NCBI GenBank assembly: GCA_001875425.1
Contig: MIYU01000022.1
Location: 1-41,315, forward strand
Length of the DNA stretch: 41,315 nucleotides
Origin: Marine Group III euryarchaeote CG-Bathy1
Lineage (GTDB): Archaea > Thermoplasmatota > Poseidoniia > MGIII > CG-Epi1
Reading direction: 5' to 3'
The translations under genes and the position numbers were made by a program. The stretch's first letter is position 1. The number at the start of each line of letters is the position of its first letter. The notes beneath the pieces are model-generated. The model was not told the origin of the DNA and ran no database searches. It worked only from the letters and a program-made list of their open reading frames with translations. Below, piece after piece: positions 23,845 through 32,431 of this stretch.

Positions 23845-25166
23845 TGAAAGTTTTAGTCGTCGGTGGCGGAGCACGTGAACACATAATGGCCGAAGTCGCC
23901 GTCAGAGATGGTGCTGAGTTATTCATCGCTCTAAACAACAAAAATCCAGGTCTTTTAGGACTATCTTCAGATTCTCTTTTTTGTAAAGATATGGATCCTA
24001 CAGCTATTTCTAATTGGGCTCATGAAAAAAATATAGATTTGGCATTAATTGGTCCAGAATCTGCTTTAGCTTCAGGCATTGTTGATAATCTAAATAATCT
24101 CGATATTCCTGCTATGGGTCCTACTAAATCTGCTTCTCGTATCGAAGTAGACAAAGAATTCATGAGAGATTTATCAAGCGAATTTTCTTTTCCAGGACAG
24201 TTAGATTACAAAGTCTGTTCAACAGTCGAAGAGGCTAGACATTTCCTAGAATCTTTTGGTAAAGATTGCGCTATCAAACCTATCGGTTTGACTGGTGGTA
24301 AAGGGGTCAAAGTGATGGGGGATCAATTACATTCTATAGATGAGGCGGTCAATTTTTGTGAAGAGATTATAGATACGCAAATGAGCGGTTATGCAAAAGT
24401 TGTTTTAGAAGAACGAGCAATAGGTGAGGAATTTACTTTACAAGCTTTCATATCTGGAGAAACTGTTATTCCTATGCCAGCAGCTCAAGACCATCCACAT
24501 GCCTTAGAGGGAGATATTGGCGCAATAACTGGCGGTATGGGGTCTTATTCTCAAGCTGATGGGTTGCTCCCATTCCTTTCACAGAGCGAATATGATTCAG
24601 CTCTAGAAACAATCCGTGCAACTGCAGCAGCTATGAATTCTATCAATTCACCATATAGGGGTATTTTGTACGGACAATTTATTTTGACTTCTGATGGTCC
24701 ACGCTTAGTAGAATATAATGCTAGATTTGGAGATCCCGAAGCAATGAATGTCTTATCTGTTTTAAATTCTAATTTTTTGGATGTCTCTATGGATATTGCT
24801 CAAGGTAATCTAAAGCCAGTGGATTTTGAACCCAAAGCCACTGTTTGCAAATATATTGTACCAGAAGGTTATGGGACAACTCCCCGTTCAGACTGTTCTC
24901 TAAGTGTAGATTCTACACTTCTTTCTTCTTCGGGTGCGCGTGTATATTATGCAGCAGTAAATTTAGAAGAGAATAATCAAATTTCTACCACAACGTCTCG
25001 CTCAGCAGCTGTCGTTGGGAAAGGTGATAGTATCGAAAGTGCTGAAAAAGTAACCGAAGCAGGTCTGAAAGCAGTCTCAGGAACCGGTCTTTACGTTCGA
25101 CACGATATAGCTACAGAAGCTTCCATCTCTAAACGAGTTTCACATATGGAAAATTTAAGGAGCTAA
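23844..25166 (+). CDS. purD: Phosphoribosylamine--glycine ligase (GAR synthetase)
   Basis: A 440-residue ATP-grasp enzyme for the second step of purine synthesis. VLVVGGGAREH at the start, IGPESALASGIVD and PSKSA-like GPTKSASRIE follow the family pattern. The ATP-grasp core has KPIGLTGGKGVKVMG and GEEFTLQAF, and the metal-binding end is VEYNARFGDPEAM. Length is within the usual range (about 420-440). It is coupled to pyrE by the overlapping TAATG and is followed two bases later by a Ca2+/Na+ antiporter, so pyrE, purD, the antiporter and nnr likely form one operon of four genes. Confidence 0.97.
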   Translation: MKVLVVGGGAREHIMAEVAVRDGAELFIALNNKNPGLLGLSSDSLFCKDMDPTAISNWAHEKNIDLALIGPESALASGIVDNLNNLDIPAMGPTKSASRIEVDKEFMRDLSSEFSFPGQLDYKVCSTVEEARHFLESFGKDCAIKPIGLTGGKGVKVMGDQLHSIDEAVNFCEEIIDTQMSGYAKVVLEERAIGEEFTLQAFISGETVIPMPAAQDHPHALEGDIGAITGGMGSYSQADGLLPFLSQSEYDSALETIRATAAAMNSINSPYRGILYGQFILTSDGPRLVEYNARFGDPEAMNVLSVLNSNFLDVSMDIAQGNLKPVDFEPKATVCKYIVPEGYGTTPRSDCSLSVDSTLLSSSGARVYYAAVNLEENNQISTTTSRSAAVVGKGDSIESAEKVTEAGLKAVSGTGLYVRHDIATEASISKRVSHMENLRS

Positions 25167-25168
25167 TT

Positions 25169-26104
25169 TTGGATTTACTCTTATCTTCTGTTTTACTCAT
25201 TATCGGAGTTTTTATGCTTTCGAAAGGAGCTGATGTATTTATTGAAAACGCTTCTAAAATAGCACAACAAAGAGGAGTTTCTCCTCACGTTATCGGCGTA
25301 ACCTTAGTCGCCTTCGCTACTAGCCTTCCAGAAGCAATAGTATCTCTTTTTGCAGCTTATCAAAATTACAATGATTTGGCACTCGGCAACATAGTCGGTT
25401 CTAATATGTCTAACATAGGTTTCGTTTTACCAATCTCTATATTTCTCTGTATCTATATTCACAAAAAACCAATTTCTACCTCTAAATCAATGTTTAGTGA
25501 CGGGCTGGTTATGCTGGGTGTTGCATTTCTTTTATACGGCGTTTCTTACGACGGCTTAGTTAGTAAATTTGAAGGAATTCTGTTTCTAGTTTTGTATTTT
25601 GTTTATATCTTGTCTCTTTTAAGACGTCCAAGTTCTGAAACAAATGTAGAGTTATCTTCTTCCAAATCTCCATTAGTATTCGGTTTCTTAGGTCTCATAG
25701 TTATGCTCGTGGGGGCGCAATCGACAGTAGAGGGTGCAATAGGGATTGCTGAATGGGCTAAAGTTCCACCCCTATTAGTGGGTCTTTCTGTTGTTGCAAT
25801 AGGGACTAGTCTTCCTGAATTAGCAGGCTCCTGGGCGGCCGTTAAAAGAGGAGAACATGAAATCGCCGTTGGTAATATTATAGGTTCAAATATAGCCAAT
25901 ATCTTATTGGTTTTAGCAGTGGTCGCAATAGTTAAACCAATTGAAGTAGAAACATCAATTTTAGATCAAACTCTTCCACTTCTTCTCGTAACAACAATTA
26001 TTACTGTAATCTTAATTCGAAATAAATTAGGAGCTTTAACTAGTTCAATACTCTCTATTCTCTTTCTATATTTTCTTTATACTAGTGTATATTTATCACT
26101 CTAA
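25169..26104 (+). CDS. CaCA-family cation antiporter (Na+/Ca2+ exchanger-like, YrbG type)
   Basis: A 311-residue membrane protein with about ten helices and the two inverted alpha repeats of the Ca2+/cation antiporter superfamily. Repeat one has TSLPE at 51-55 and GNIVGSN at 73-79; repeat two has TSLPE at 213-217 and GNIIGSN at 235-241. The acidic Glu in each TSLPE forms the ion site. It probably exports Ca2+ in exchange for Na+ or H+. The start is a TTG at 25169, two bases after the purD stop, with an AAGGAG-like ribosome binding site at the purD end (AAGGAGC). It is followed by nnr after five bases. Confidence 0.94.
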   Translation: MDLLLSSVLLIIGVFMLSKGADVFIENASKIAQQRGVSPHVIGVTLVAFATSLPEAIVSLFAAYQNYNDLALGNIVGSNMSNIGFVLPISIFLCIYIHKKPISTSKSMFSDGLVMLGVAFLLYGVSYDGLVSKFEGILFLVLYFVYILSLLRRPSSETNVELSSSKSPLVFGFLGLIVMLVGAQSTVEGAIGIAEWAKVPPLLVGLSVVAIGTSLPELAGSWAAVKRGEHEIAVGNIIGSNIANILLVLAVVAIVKPIEVETSILDQTLPLLLVTTIITVILIRNKLGALTSSILSILFLYFLYTSVYLSL

Positions 26105-26109
26105 AACAT

Positions 26110-27495
26110 ATGTTACCTCTAATCGAATTTCGAGTTCTTGACAAAAATTCTGTTCATTTCGGCGTGGACATGAAAACATTAATGAATAATGCTGGAATAG
26201 CATTATCTGATTTCATTTTAGATAAGTGGCCAGATTCTAAAAAAATTCTATTCTTATGTGGTTCAGGCAATAATGGTGGTGATGGGTATGTCGCTGCCCA
26301 TATGCTACAATCAAGAGGTGTTGGTTGTACAGTCATTCCTGTTTCCTCTCCAAAAACGGAATTATGTGTTTCAAATTCAAAACTCTGGAAAGGTCACGTT
26401 TCTCATTTAGATAATTTAGAATTTGAAATGAATAGTTCTGATGTCGTTGTGGATGCAATGTTAGGTTCAGGCATCACAGGTACACCAAGGGAACCTTATC
26501 TTTCTACAATTATTTCATTGAATAATCATAAAGATATTTTATCAGTCGATATCCCTTCAGGATTCTGTACTGATGTTGCAGTTCTTCCTTCTCATACTTT
26601 AACTTTTCATGATATGAAGATAGGAATGACAGAAACCAATTGTGGTCACATATCAATTAAAAATATAGGTTTTCCTGATGAAGCTAGTAAATTTACAGGC
26701 CCGGGAGAAATTGAATTGTGGTCTGAGATGCCTTTAGGTTCACATAAAGGGCAAGGTGGAACTGTTTTGATTGTAGGTGGCGGACCTTACTATGGTGCCC
26801 CATCAATGGCAGGTATGGGTGCTTATCGTATGGGTGCTGATTTAGTCTTGATAGCTGCTCCAAGCTCAGTAGCAGATGTAATTGCTGAACAAGCTCCTGA
26901 ATTCGTAGTTAAGAAATTACCCGGAGAAACTCTATCTCTTGAACATTTAGACAGTATCTTGAGATTCGGAGAAAAAGCAGATTCATTACTCGTTGGGCCC
27001 GGTTTAGGTAAAGATCCAGAAGTTCAAAAAACTGTTAAAGAACTTCTACGTAAATGGAAAAAACCTAAAGTAATAGATGCTGACGCACTTTCGGAACTCT
27101 CTTCAGATTTAACTAATAATTCCCTTCTAACGCCACACGCTGCCGAACTAAAGAGAATAGGTGGTGATATTGATAATTTACAATTACTTTCAATAAAACT
27201 CGATTGTGCAATTTTGGCTAAAGGCAAGGAAGATATTATTTCAGATCGCGAACACATTAAAATAAACAGAACAGGACACTCTAGGATGAGAGTCGGAGGT
27301 ACTGGCGACGTTCTCGCTGGAGCTGCTTCTGCCTGCCTTGCACGAGGTTTATCTCCATACCAGGCGGGTAGACTTTCTGCTTATATCGTAGGCCGAGCAG
27401 GCGAATTAGCATCTAAAGAACTCGGTAATGGTTATCTCGCTACTGAATTAGCTCTAAAAATTCCAGCAGCGATATCTGAAGCAAGATTATCTTAG
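26110..27495 (+). CDS. nnr: Bifunctional NAD(P)H-hydrate repair enzyme Nnr
   Basis: A 461-residue fusion of two repair activities for hydrated NAD(P)H. The N-terminal epimerase (about 1-200) has GSGNNGGDGYVAA starting at 51 and VVDAMLGSGITG. The C-terminal ADP-dependent dehydratase (about 210-461) has HKGQGGTVLIVGG, LLVGPGLGKD, TPHAAELKRIGG and the catalytic GTGDVLAG with D400. The fusion order is the common one in bacteria and archaea. The loop of the epimerase domain near residues 150-200 looks short compared with single-domain enzymes. Final gene of the pyrE-purD operon; its stop codon interlocks with the convergent surface-protein gene (TTAG, stop on both strands). Confidence 0.95.
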   Translation: MLPLIEFRVLDKNSVHFGVDMKTLMNNAGIALSDFILDKWPDSKKILFLCGSGNNGGDGYVAAHMLQSRGVGCTVIPVSSPKTELCVSNSKLWKGHVSHLDNLEFEMNSSDVVVDAMLGSGITGTPREPYLSTIISLNNHKDILSVDIPSGFCTDVAVLPSHTLTFHDMKIGMTETNCGHISIKNIGFPDEASKFTGPGEIELWSEMPLGSHKGQGGTVLIVGGGPYYGAPSMAGMGAYRMGADLVLIAAPSSVADVIAEQAPEFVVKKLPGETLSLEHLDSILRFGEKADSLLVGPGLGKDPEVQKTVKELLRKWKKPKVIDADALSELSSDLTNNSLLTPHAAELKRIGGDIDNLQLLSIKLDCAILAKGKEDIISDREHIKINRTGHSRMRVGGTGDVLAGAASACLARGLSPYQAGRLSAYIVGRAGELASKELGNGYLATELALKIPAAISEARLS

Positions 27496-30461
27496 TCTTT
27501 TCTTCTTGTAATAAAACTCATCACAAGAAGAGCTACAATTATTGGTATAATTCCTAGTGATGGTGTTTCAAAAACAAACATTCCATCTTCTTCTTCCGTT
27601 ATTTCTTCTACTGTAGGTTCTACAACTGCAATCTGGTAATTTTCACTTACAAATGTTCCTTCCTCTATCGTAATTTCAAAGTGTAAATTGTAATTTCCTA
27701 TAGTTGGTAATCTCAAAAGAGTGCTGTACGCATTTCCATTTTGGTCCAACTCAATATCGTAGCTTTCTACCCATATTTTCACATTACTTGGATTTATTCC
27801 ATTTTCAATCAGTATAGATGCAGTAAAATCGGCACCCGCTTCGACTTGATTAGGTATTATCACTTCTGTTAAGGTATTAGGATCTTCAATTAGAATTTCA
27901 TTGCCTGTACCAATTAAATCAGCATGCTCTGTTTCCATTTTTATTTTCATTGTATATGTTCCAGGTTCATCTACAGTTACTTGAGCAGTATAGCTATCTA
28001 TTATTTCTCCATCATTATCTTCATCAAACCACATAGGGATAGTTAAGAAAATCATATCTTGATTGTAAATCTGTAATAGAACTGCATCCATTCTATATTC
28101 TGTTTCTATCATCACACCCACTCCGAATTCTAAAGTTGCCCAATATTCCTCTAGCGAGATCATGCTTACCATTCTTGAATGATCAACAACAAAACTCTTC
28201 GTTGTAATTTGTATATTTCCTAATATGTCATATGCCATTATCTCCAATTCATGATTTTCTGATGTTAGATATGTAATGTCTATTTCTATTCTGTTATCAA
28301 TTACTTCTTGATACATACTCAATGCCGATCCATTTTCAGCCGTAGATATTCTGTAACTATAGTTACCTACTCCTGTATCATCATTCATTTCAGTAATGTC
28401 AAACCCGACTAAATAGCCTGCAACGCTGAAATCTTGCGTTATACTAGCTATAGGCCCTGTATTATCAATAAAGAAATCAATATCTTGGGTAGTCGGCTCA
28501 TCTGCTCCAGTAATAGCTTTTACAGTTAAAGTATGGTAACCATCTTCTAATGTTAAAGTATCTATTTCAGTATAGTACAATAATCCATTATCCGATTCCA
28601 TATCTATCCATTCATTTCCATCTACCTTATACTCCATATTGTTGATTCCTTCTTCATCTAAGGCAACTACTTCTACCGATATATTACCTGCTAAATGCTC
28701 GTTTTCACTAGGTGATACTATATTCAAACAAGAAGAGGAATCTCCTTCTTCATTTTCCACATCTATCCATTCTTCTATCTCTACAAAATTATTTTGATTA
28801 TCATAAGCTTGTATGGTGAATTTTGCCACTCCATTACAAACATCATTCGACTCCCACATAGAGCTGTAAGTGAAGCTTTCATCAACTTGTTCCATTGTAA
28901 TCCATTCTCCGGAATTTACCATATATTGTACGTATGACACTCCGTAGTTGTCTTCTACATCCATAGTTATGTCTACAATTCCGGAAACCGCACCATCGGT
29001 GTCAGGAGGTGTCCAATTTATTTCAGGAGGTATCACATCATTCTCTTCATTTCTTAATTCAATATCTATCTCGTCATAAACAATATTACTAGAGTCATAA
29101 GCTCTAACTTCTAAAACATGTGCTCCATTTGAATGGTCTATCGTGTTTATCGTTACTTTGTAATTATCATAATCAGAATCGTATTCTAATGGACGCCATT
29201 CAGAATTACCTAGTCCAGAAAATGGAATCATATATTCCACACCCTGAACTCCTACGTCATCAGTTGCTTCTACAATTATATCTAGATAATCATTAGCAAT
29301 AAATCCATCTTCAGGAGATATTATCTCAACTTCAGGAGGCGTTTCATCATTATCAACTTCAACAGTAATCGTACCTACATTTGTAGTTCCATATTGATTT
29401 GTAGCTCTCACATTCAGATCGTGATATCCACCGCCAACACTACCTGAATTCCATTCAAAAGAGAATTCCTCACCATCCCAAGAATCTGTAACGTCCGTCC
29501 ATTCACCGTTATCTACATTGTATTCTAATTGAGTAAGAGAAGCTCTATCTGCCATTGCATTTCCGGTAATATCTATATTTCCAGATAACACTCCATCAAC
29601 ACTATCTACATCTACTTCTGGAGGTACAGCTGCTGCAGACTGTAATGCATATTCATCACTAGTGGCCGTTTCATCATTGTATATCGTTGCAATCACTATT
29701 AAATTATTATAGTCTATGTCTGAAAAATCATTTCCTGCTAGGTCTTGATGATCTCCTCCTGTCCATGTAGTTGACAATATGAGTTCTTCGTGTGGATTCA
29801 GTTCGATACTAGTTCCCGTACCACTGCGATTTTGGTCAAAAGCAAAACTCAAAAAGCCGTAATGATATGCATCTCCATCATAATTAGGAAATCTAGATAC
29901 TGGTTCAATAATGTAAACTCTCAAGACTGCATCGAATGTTGGATTAAGTGTAGTCCCATCCTCATTCCAAGTCATTGCAGTCTGTAATGAAATTGTATCA
30001 CCTTCAACATGTTGCATTGATATAGTTAGAGAAATATCAGTATCCGTACGCCCTCCTGAACTATCTATTGCATTTTCATAATTCGAAGTACCGGATTGCC
30101 CTCCACCTACTTCTTCATCACCACCATCGAAATAGACCTTTGGATAACTCTTAGATCCTGGATATTCATCATATCGATCATCAGCTTCTTCAACATGATC
30201 TGTAATTAATGCAACGAAAAAGAATTGGTCTTCATAATACGGTTCGTTAGGTATATCTTCATAAACTTTCATTAAATTTTCAGCTGCACTTGGACAATAC
30301 ACACACCATTCCGCAGTCATTTCTTCAGCTATAACTACATGTGTAAAATCTTCGACAGCTCGCTCAGCCATTGCATTCTCTACTGGCGCAAATTCGTTTA
30401 TTTGAATTCCAGGAAAAAACGCCGTTGAGAATAAAATCACGGCAATCAGAATTTTTCGCAT
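27492..30461 (-). CDS. Surface protein with thioredoxin-like N-terminus and Ig-like repeats
   Basis: A 989-residue exported protein. The signal peptide is about residues 1-31. A thioredoxin-like domain follows, with W52-C53-V-Y-C56-P in a helix-start context (TAEWCVYCPSAAENL) and later YPKVYFDGG, the cis-proline region. The domain ends near 265. The rest is about five Ig-like beta domains, marked by repeats such as VDVDSVDGVLSGNIDITG, PPEVEIISPEDGF and EINWTPPDTDGAVSG, each with a DNExPP or similar linker. The C-terminus (about 964-989) is a short hydrophobic segment after TPSLG and then RRKD, like archaeal C-terminal sorting/anchoring signals. It likely acts as a surface disulfide or redox protein held by a stalk. 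Leaderless: TATA-like box 27 bases upstream. Confidence 0.88.
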   Translation of the reverse strand: MRKILIAVILFSTAFFPGIQINEFAPVENAMAERAVEDFTHVVIAEEMTAEWCVYCPSAAENLMKVYEDIPNEPYYEDQFFFVALITDHVEEADDRYDEYPGSKSYPKVYFDGGDEEVGGGQSGTSNYENAIDSSGGRTDTDISLTISMQHVEGDTISLQTAMTWNEDGTTLNPTFDAVLRVYIIEPVSRFPNYDGDAYHYGFLSFAFDQNRSGTGTSIELNPHEELILSTTWTGGDHQDLAGNDFSDIDYNNLIVIATIYNDETATSDEYALQSAAAVPPEVDVDSVDGVLSGNIDITGNAMADRASLTQLEYNVDNGEWTDVTDSWDGEEFSFEWNSGSVGGGYHDLNVRATNQYGTTNVGTITVEVDNDETPPEVEIISPEDGFIANDYLDIIVEATDDVGVQGVEYMIPFSGLGNSEWRPLEYDSDYDNYKVTINTIDHSNGAHVLEVRAYDSSNIVYDEIDIELRNEENDVIPPEINWTPPDTDGAVSGIVDITMDVEDNYGVSYVQYMVNSGEWITMEQVDESFTYSSMWESNDVCNGVAKFTIQAYDNQNNFVEIEEWIDVENEEGDSSSCLNIVSPSENEHLAGNISVEVVALDEEGINNMEYKVDGNEWIDMESDNGLLYYTEIDTLTLEDGYHTLTVKAITGADEPTTQDIDFFIDNTGPIASITQDFSVAGYLVGFDITEMNDDTGVGNYSYRISTAENGSALSMYQEVIDNRIEIDITYLTSENHELEIMAYDILGNIQITTKSFVVDHSRMVSMISLEEYWATLEFGVGVMIETEYRMDAVLLQIYNQDMIFLTIPMWFDEDNDGEIIDSYTAQVTVDEPGTYTMKIKMETEHADLIGTGNEILIEDPNTLTEVIIPNQVEAGADFTASILIENGINPSNVKIWVESYDIELDQNGNAYSTLLRLPTIGNYNLHFEITIEEGTFVSENYQIAVVEPTVEEITEEEDGMFVFETPSLGIIPIIVALLVMSFITRRKD

Positions 30462-30483
30462 CGAATTTATCGGAAGTTTCGTA

Positions 30484-30491
30484 TTATATAA
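30484..30491 (-). promoter_or_regulatory. TATA-like box of the thioredoxin-like/Ig surface protein
   Basis: On the minus strand TTATATAA is centred about 27 bases before the ATG at 30461, which fits a leaderless transcript. It is among the closest matches to an archaeal TATA consensus in the window. Confidence 0.6.
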
Positions 30492-30519
30492 GTACTATTC
30501 AAAGCCCTTTTTCGATATT

Positions 30520-31158
30520 TTATTCTAAGCCTGCAATCTTTTTGGCAGCAGTTAATGGATCTTCAGCATTAAAAATCGCACTCCCTGCTACTAAGATATC
30601 TGCCCCAGCATCCTGTACACTTTTCGCATTTTCCGTTCCGATTCCACCATCTACTTCAATCAATACTTCAGGTTTCATTTCCCTTATCTTTCCTATTCTT
30701 TCAAGTGCTTCGGGATGAAATTTTTGACCACAAAAGCCGGGCTCTACTGACATTACCAATACCATATCTGCTTCATAATATTCAGGTGTTAAAAATTGCA
30801 TTACCGATTCTAAAGGCGTTGAAGGTTTTATTGCAATTCCAGATTTAATATTTTTTTCTTTAATCATTCTTATGGCTTTCATCGCTTCATTAGCTTCTAC
30901 ATGAACCGAAATCATAGCAGCTCCTGCCTCAACAAACGGTTCTATGAAATTACATGGGTCTGTGACCATTAAATGTACATCTAAAGGTGCTAATCCTTTG
31001 AGTGCTGATACTGTATCTGGTCCCATTGTTAGATTAGGTACAAAATGCCCATCCATTACATCCATATGCAAATATCCGGAGATGGGGGCTACTAACTCTG
31101 CCATCTCTCTCAACCGGCCAAAATCAGCTCCTAGCATTGATGGTGCTACGACTACCAT
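30520..31158 (-). CDS. rpe: Ribulose-phosphate 3-epimerase
   Basis: A 212-residue TIM-barrel enzyme interconverting ribulose 5-phosphate and xylulose 5-phosphate. APSMLGADFGRL at the start, HMDVMDGHFVPNLTMGP with the metal-binding His and Asp, DVHLMVTDP, MSVEPGFCGQKFHPEAL and EVDGGIGTENA are all classic. The open frame runs upstream to 31272, through the tRNA gene on the other strand, but the real start is the ATG at 31158: the first strand begins right there, and a TATA-like element is 26-28 bases upstream. The gene is monocistronic. In archaea it most often supports pentose synthesis by a non-oxidative route. Confidence 0.97.
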   Translation of the reverse strand: MVVVAPSMLGADFGRLREMAELVAPISGYLHMDVMDGHFVPNLTMGPDTVSALKGLAPLDVHLMVTDPCNFIEPFVEAGAAMISVHVEANEAMKAIRMIKEKNIKSGIAIKPSTPLESVMQFLTPEYYEADMVLVMSVEPGFCGQKFHPEALERIGKIREMKPEVLIEVDGGIGTENAKSVQDAGADILVAGSAIFNAEDPLTAAKKIAGLE

Positions 31159-31179
31159 GAAAACTGCATTACAGTAGTG

Positions 31180-31188
31180 TTTATTAAT
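31180..31188. promoter_or_regulatory. TATA-like element shared by rpe and tRNA-Trp
   Basis: TTTATTAAT contains the self-complementary ATTAAT, centred at 31185.5. That is 27.5 bases from the rpe ATG on the minus strand and 29.5 from the first base of tRNA-Trp on the plus strand. No second TATA-like box is seen in this 56-base gap. Confidence 0.55.
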
Positions 31189-31214
31189 TGCCAGTCTAAT
31201 CGACCATAGAAAAT

Positions 31215-31290
31215 GGGAGTATGGTGGAACTCGGCAACATTGTGGGCTCCAAACCCGCCGATCTGGGTTCAAATCCCAGTGCTCCCACCA
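31215..31290 (+). tRNA. tRNA-Trp (anticodon CCA)
   Basis: The acceptor stem GGGAGTA pairs with TGCTCCC. The anticodon stem is GTGGG/CCCGC around the loop CTCCAAA, giving anticodon CCA for tryptophan. The T arm is CTGGG/CCCAG around TTCAAAT. The D stem is short (GTG/CAT). The discriminator base is A at 31287, and CCA at 31288-31290 is encoded in the DNA. There is no intron. A run of seven T follows directly. It is the only tRNA gene I found here. Confidence 0.95.
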
Positions 31291-31297
31291 TTTTTTT
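31291..31297 (+). terminator. T-run terminator of tRNA-Trp
   Basis: Seven T residues follow the encoded CCA without a gap. Archaeal RNA polymerase stops at such runs. The run reaches two bases into the end of the convergent phospholipid synthase gene. Confidence 0.65.
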
Positions 31298-31919
31298 ATT
31301 GATTTTCAAGCTCTTTCCATATTATTGAAAATCGGTATCCAGCAGAAGCTGTACATATTATTCCAAAGCCGTAAGCCATCCATTCCATTATGTATAAATC
31401 ATAAAATGGTTCATAGACAAAATATTGTATCATCGGTACAAGAGTCAGAATCACTAATCTATCTGCCCTTCCCAAAACACCTTCGTATACTCTACCTGCA
31501 CCCACTGCCTGTGCTTGCGTTCCCATATATGATAATAATAACACCCCCAAGAGGGCCACAACACCAACTCTTTCTTCTACAATAGGACCTAGAGATATAC
31601 CTCCTAAAATCAAAATATCTGCTACTCTATCTAATGTATGATCAATTAAGTCCCCTCTTTTCGACGCAGTCCCCGTCATTCTAGCTACAATGCCATCTAA
31701 TGCATCGAATACAGCAGCTACAAAGACTAAAATTCCTGCAATCAATAAAGAATAGTCTGCAGCCCCCGATTCCAGTAATTCTGCTTTATAGAAGAAGAAT
31801 CCAGCTCCACACGCACTCAGAAGAGAAATTAAACTCAATATGGTTGGATTTATCTGTAATCTTTTTGCTATAGGCATCAAAAGACGCGTCCCCAGTTCTC
31901 GATAATTGTCCGATACCAT
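31296..31919 (-). CDS. CDP-alcohol phosphatidyltransferase, likely archaetidylinositol-phosphate synthase
   Basis: A 207-residue membrane enzyme with about six helices. The complete CDP-alcohol motif is present: D72, D75, G76, A79, R80, then G89, D93 and D97 (DALDGIVAR, RGDLIDHTLD). The last four match the magnesium-binding set. By family similarity it joins CDP-archaeol to an alcohol phosphate, most likely inositol phosphate, since archaeal enzymes of this size in this gene context are usually AIP synthases; glycerol phosphate or serine are alternatives. It starts one base after the AK6-like kinase stop, so it is last in the MBF1-AK6-AIPS operon. It ends beside the convergent tRNA-Trp. Confidence 0.88.
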   Translation of the reverse strand: MVSDNYRELGTRLLMPIAKRLQINPTILSLISLLSACGAGFFFYKAELLESGAADYSLLIAGILVFVAAVFDALDGIVARMTGTASKRGDLIDHTLDRVADILILGGISLGPIVEERVGVVALLGVLLLSYMGTQAQAVGAGRVYEGVLGRADRLVILTLVPMIQYFVYEPFYDLYIMEWMAYGFGIICTASAGYRFSIIWKELENQ

Positions 31920-31920
31920 T

Positions 31921-32430
31921 TTAGTACAAATCCATTATACAGTTACTGTAGTCTATATTGGGTATAGTATAAATCTTAGAACCTTGCATAATCTCTTCTA
32001 TTTCTTTTGCTGTTTTTTCAGGAGTCATGTCTGTAGTATCTACTTCCCATGTTTCTATCTCTTCTTCTAAACATTCATTTGTTATTATTCCAAGACATTC
32101 GGCTTCTAGATTTTCCTGTATCTTTTCATCACTATATTCTCTTTTTTTCAATCTCCTTTTCAATTCAGTAGGGTGACATCTTAGAACAATCGCAATTTTC
32201 GATATTCCTAATAAGTGAGATAAATGCCCCTCAATCACATCATCTTCATCACTTTCGTTTGAAACTATGGTGGCCATTTTTTCTGTATCTATTATCCAAG
32301 TTCCATCCTCTTCTCTTCCATCGGCTGCCTTTTCATATATTTCACTTAAATTCATCACATTCTTCTTCAATAAATTCGCTACAGTAGTTTTTCCTGTGCC
32401 CGGAACACCAGTTATGGCTATTCTATTCAT
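31921..32430 (-). CDS. AK6/Fap7-like adenylate kinase
   Basis: A 169-residue P-loop kinase with GVPGTGKTT at 8-16, close to the N-terminus. VIEGHLSHLLG and IVLRCHPTELKRRLKKR follow, the usual blocks of the Fap7/AK6 family. These proteins are adenylate kinases and ATPases involved in the last steps of small ribosomal subunit maturation in eukaryotes and archaea. Both ends are tightly packed: the start is one base after the MBF1-like stop, and the stop is one base before the lipid synthase start. The C-terminal 30 residues (from about 140) are less conserved. Ribosome assembly is the most likely role, with nucleotide balancing as an alternative. Confidence 0.88.
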   Translation of the reverse strand: MNRIAITGVPGTGKTTVANLLKKNVMNLSEIYEKAADGREEDGTWIIDTEKMATIVSNESDEDDVIEGHLSHLLGISKIAIVLRCHPTELKRRLKKREYSDEKIQENLEAECLGIITNECLEEEIETWEVDTTDMTPEKTAKEIEEIMQGSKIYTIPNIDYSNCIMDLY

Positions 32431-32431
32431 A

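Noticed and set aside
31159-31272. N-terminal extension of rpe to 31272
   Set aside because: The extension runs through the tRNA-Trp gene on the other strand and encodes nothing found in the family. The ATG at 31158 starts the first barrel strand and is spaced correctly from a TATA-like box.
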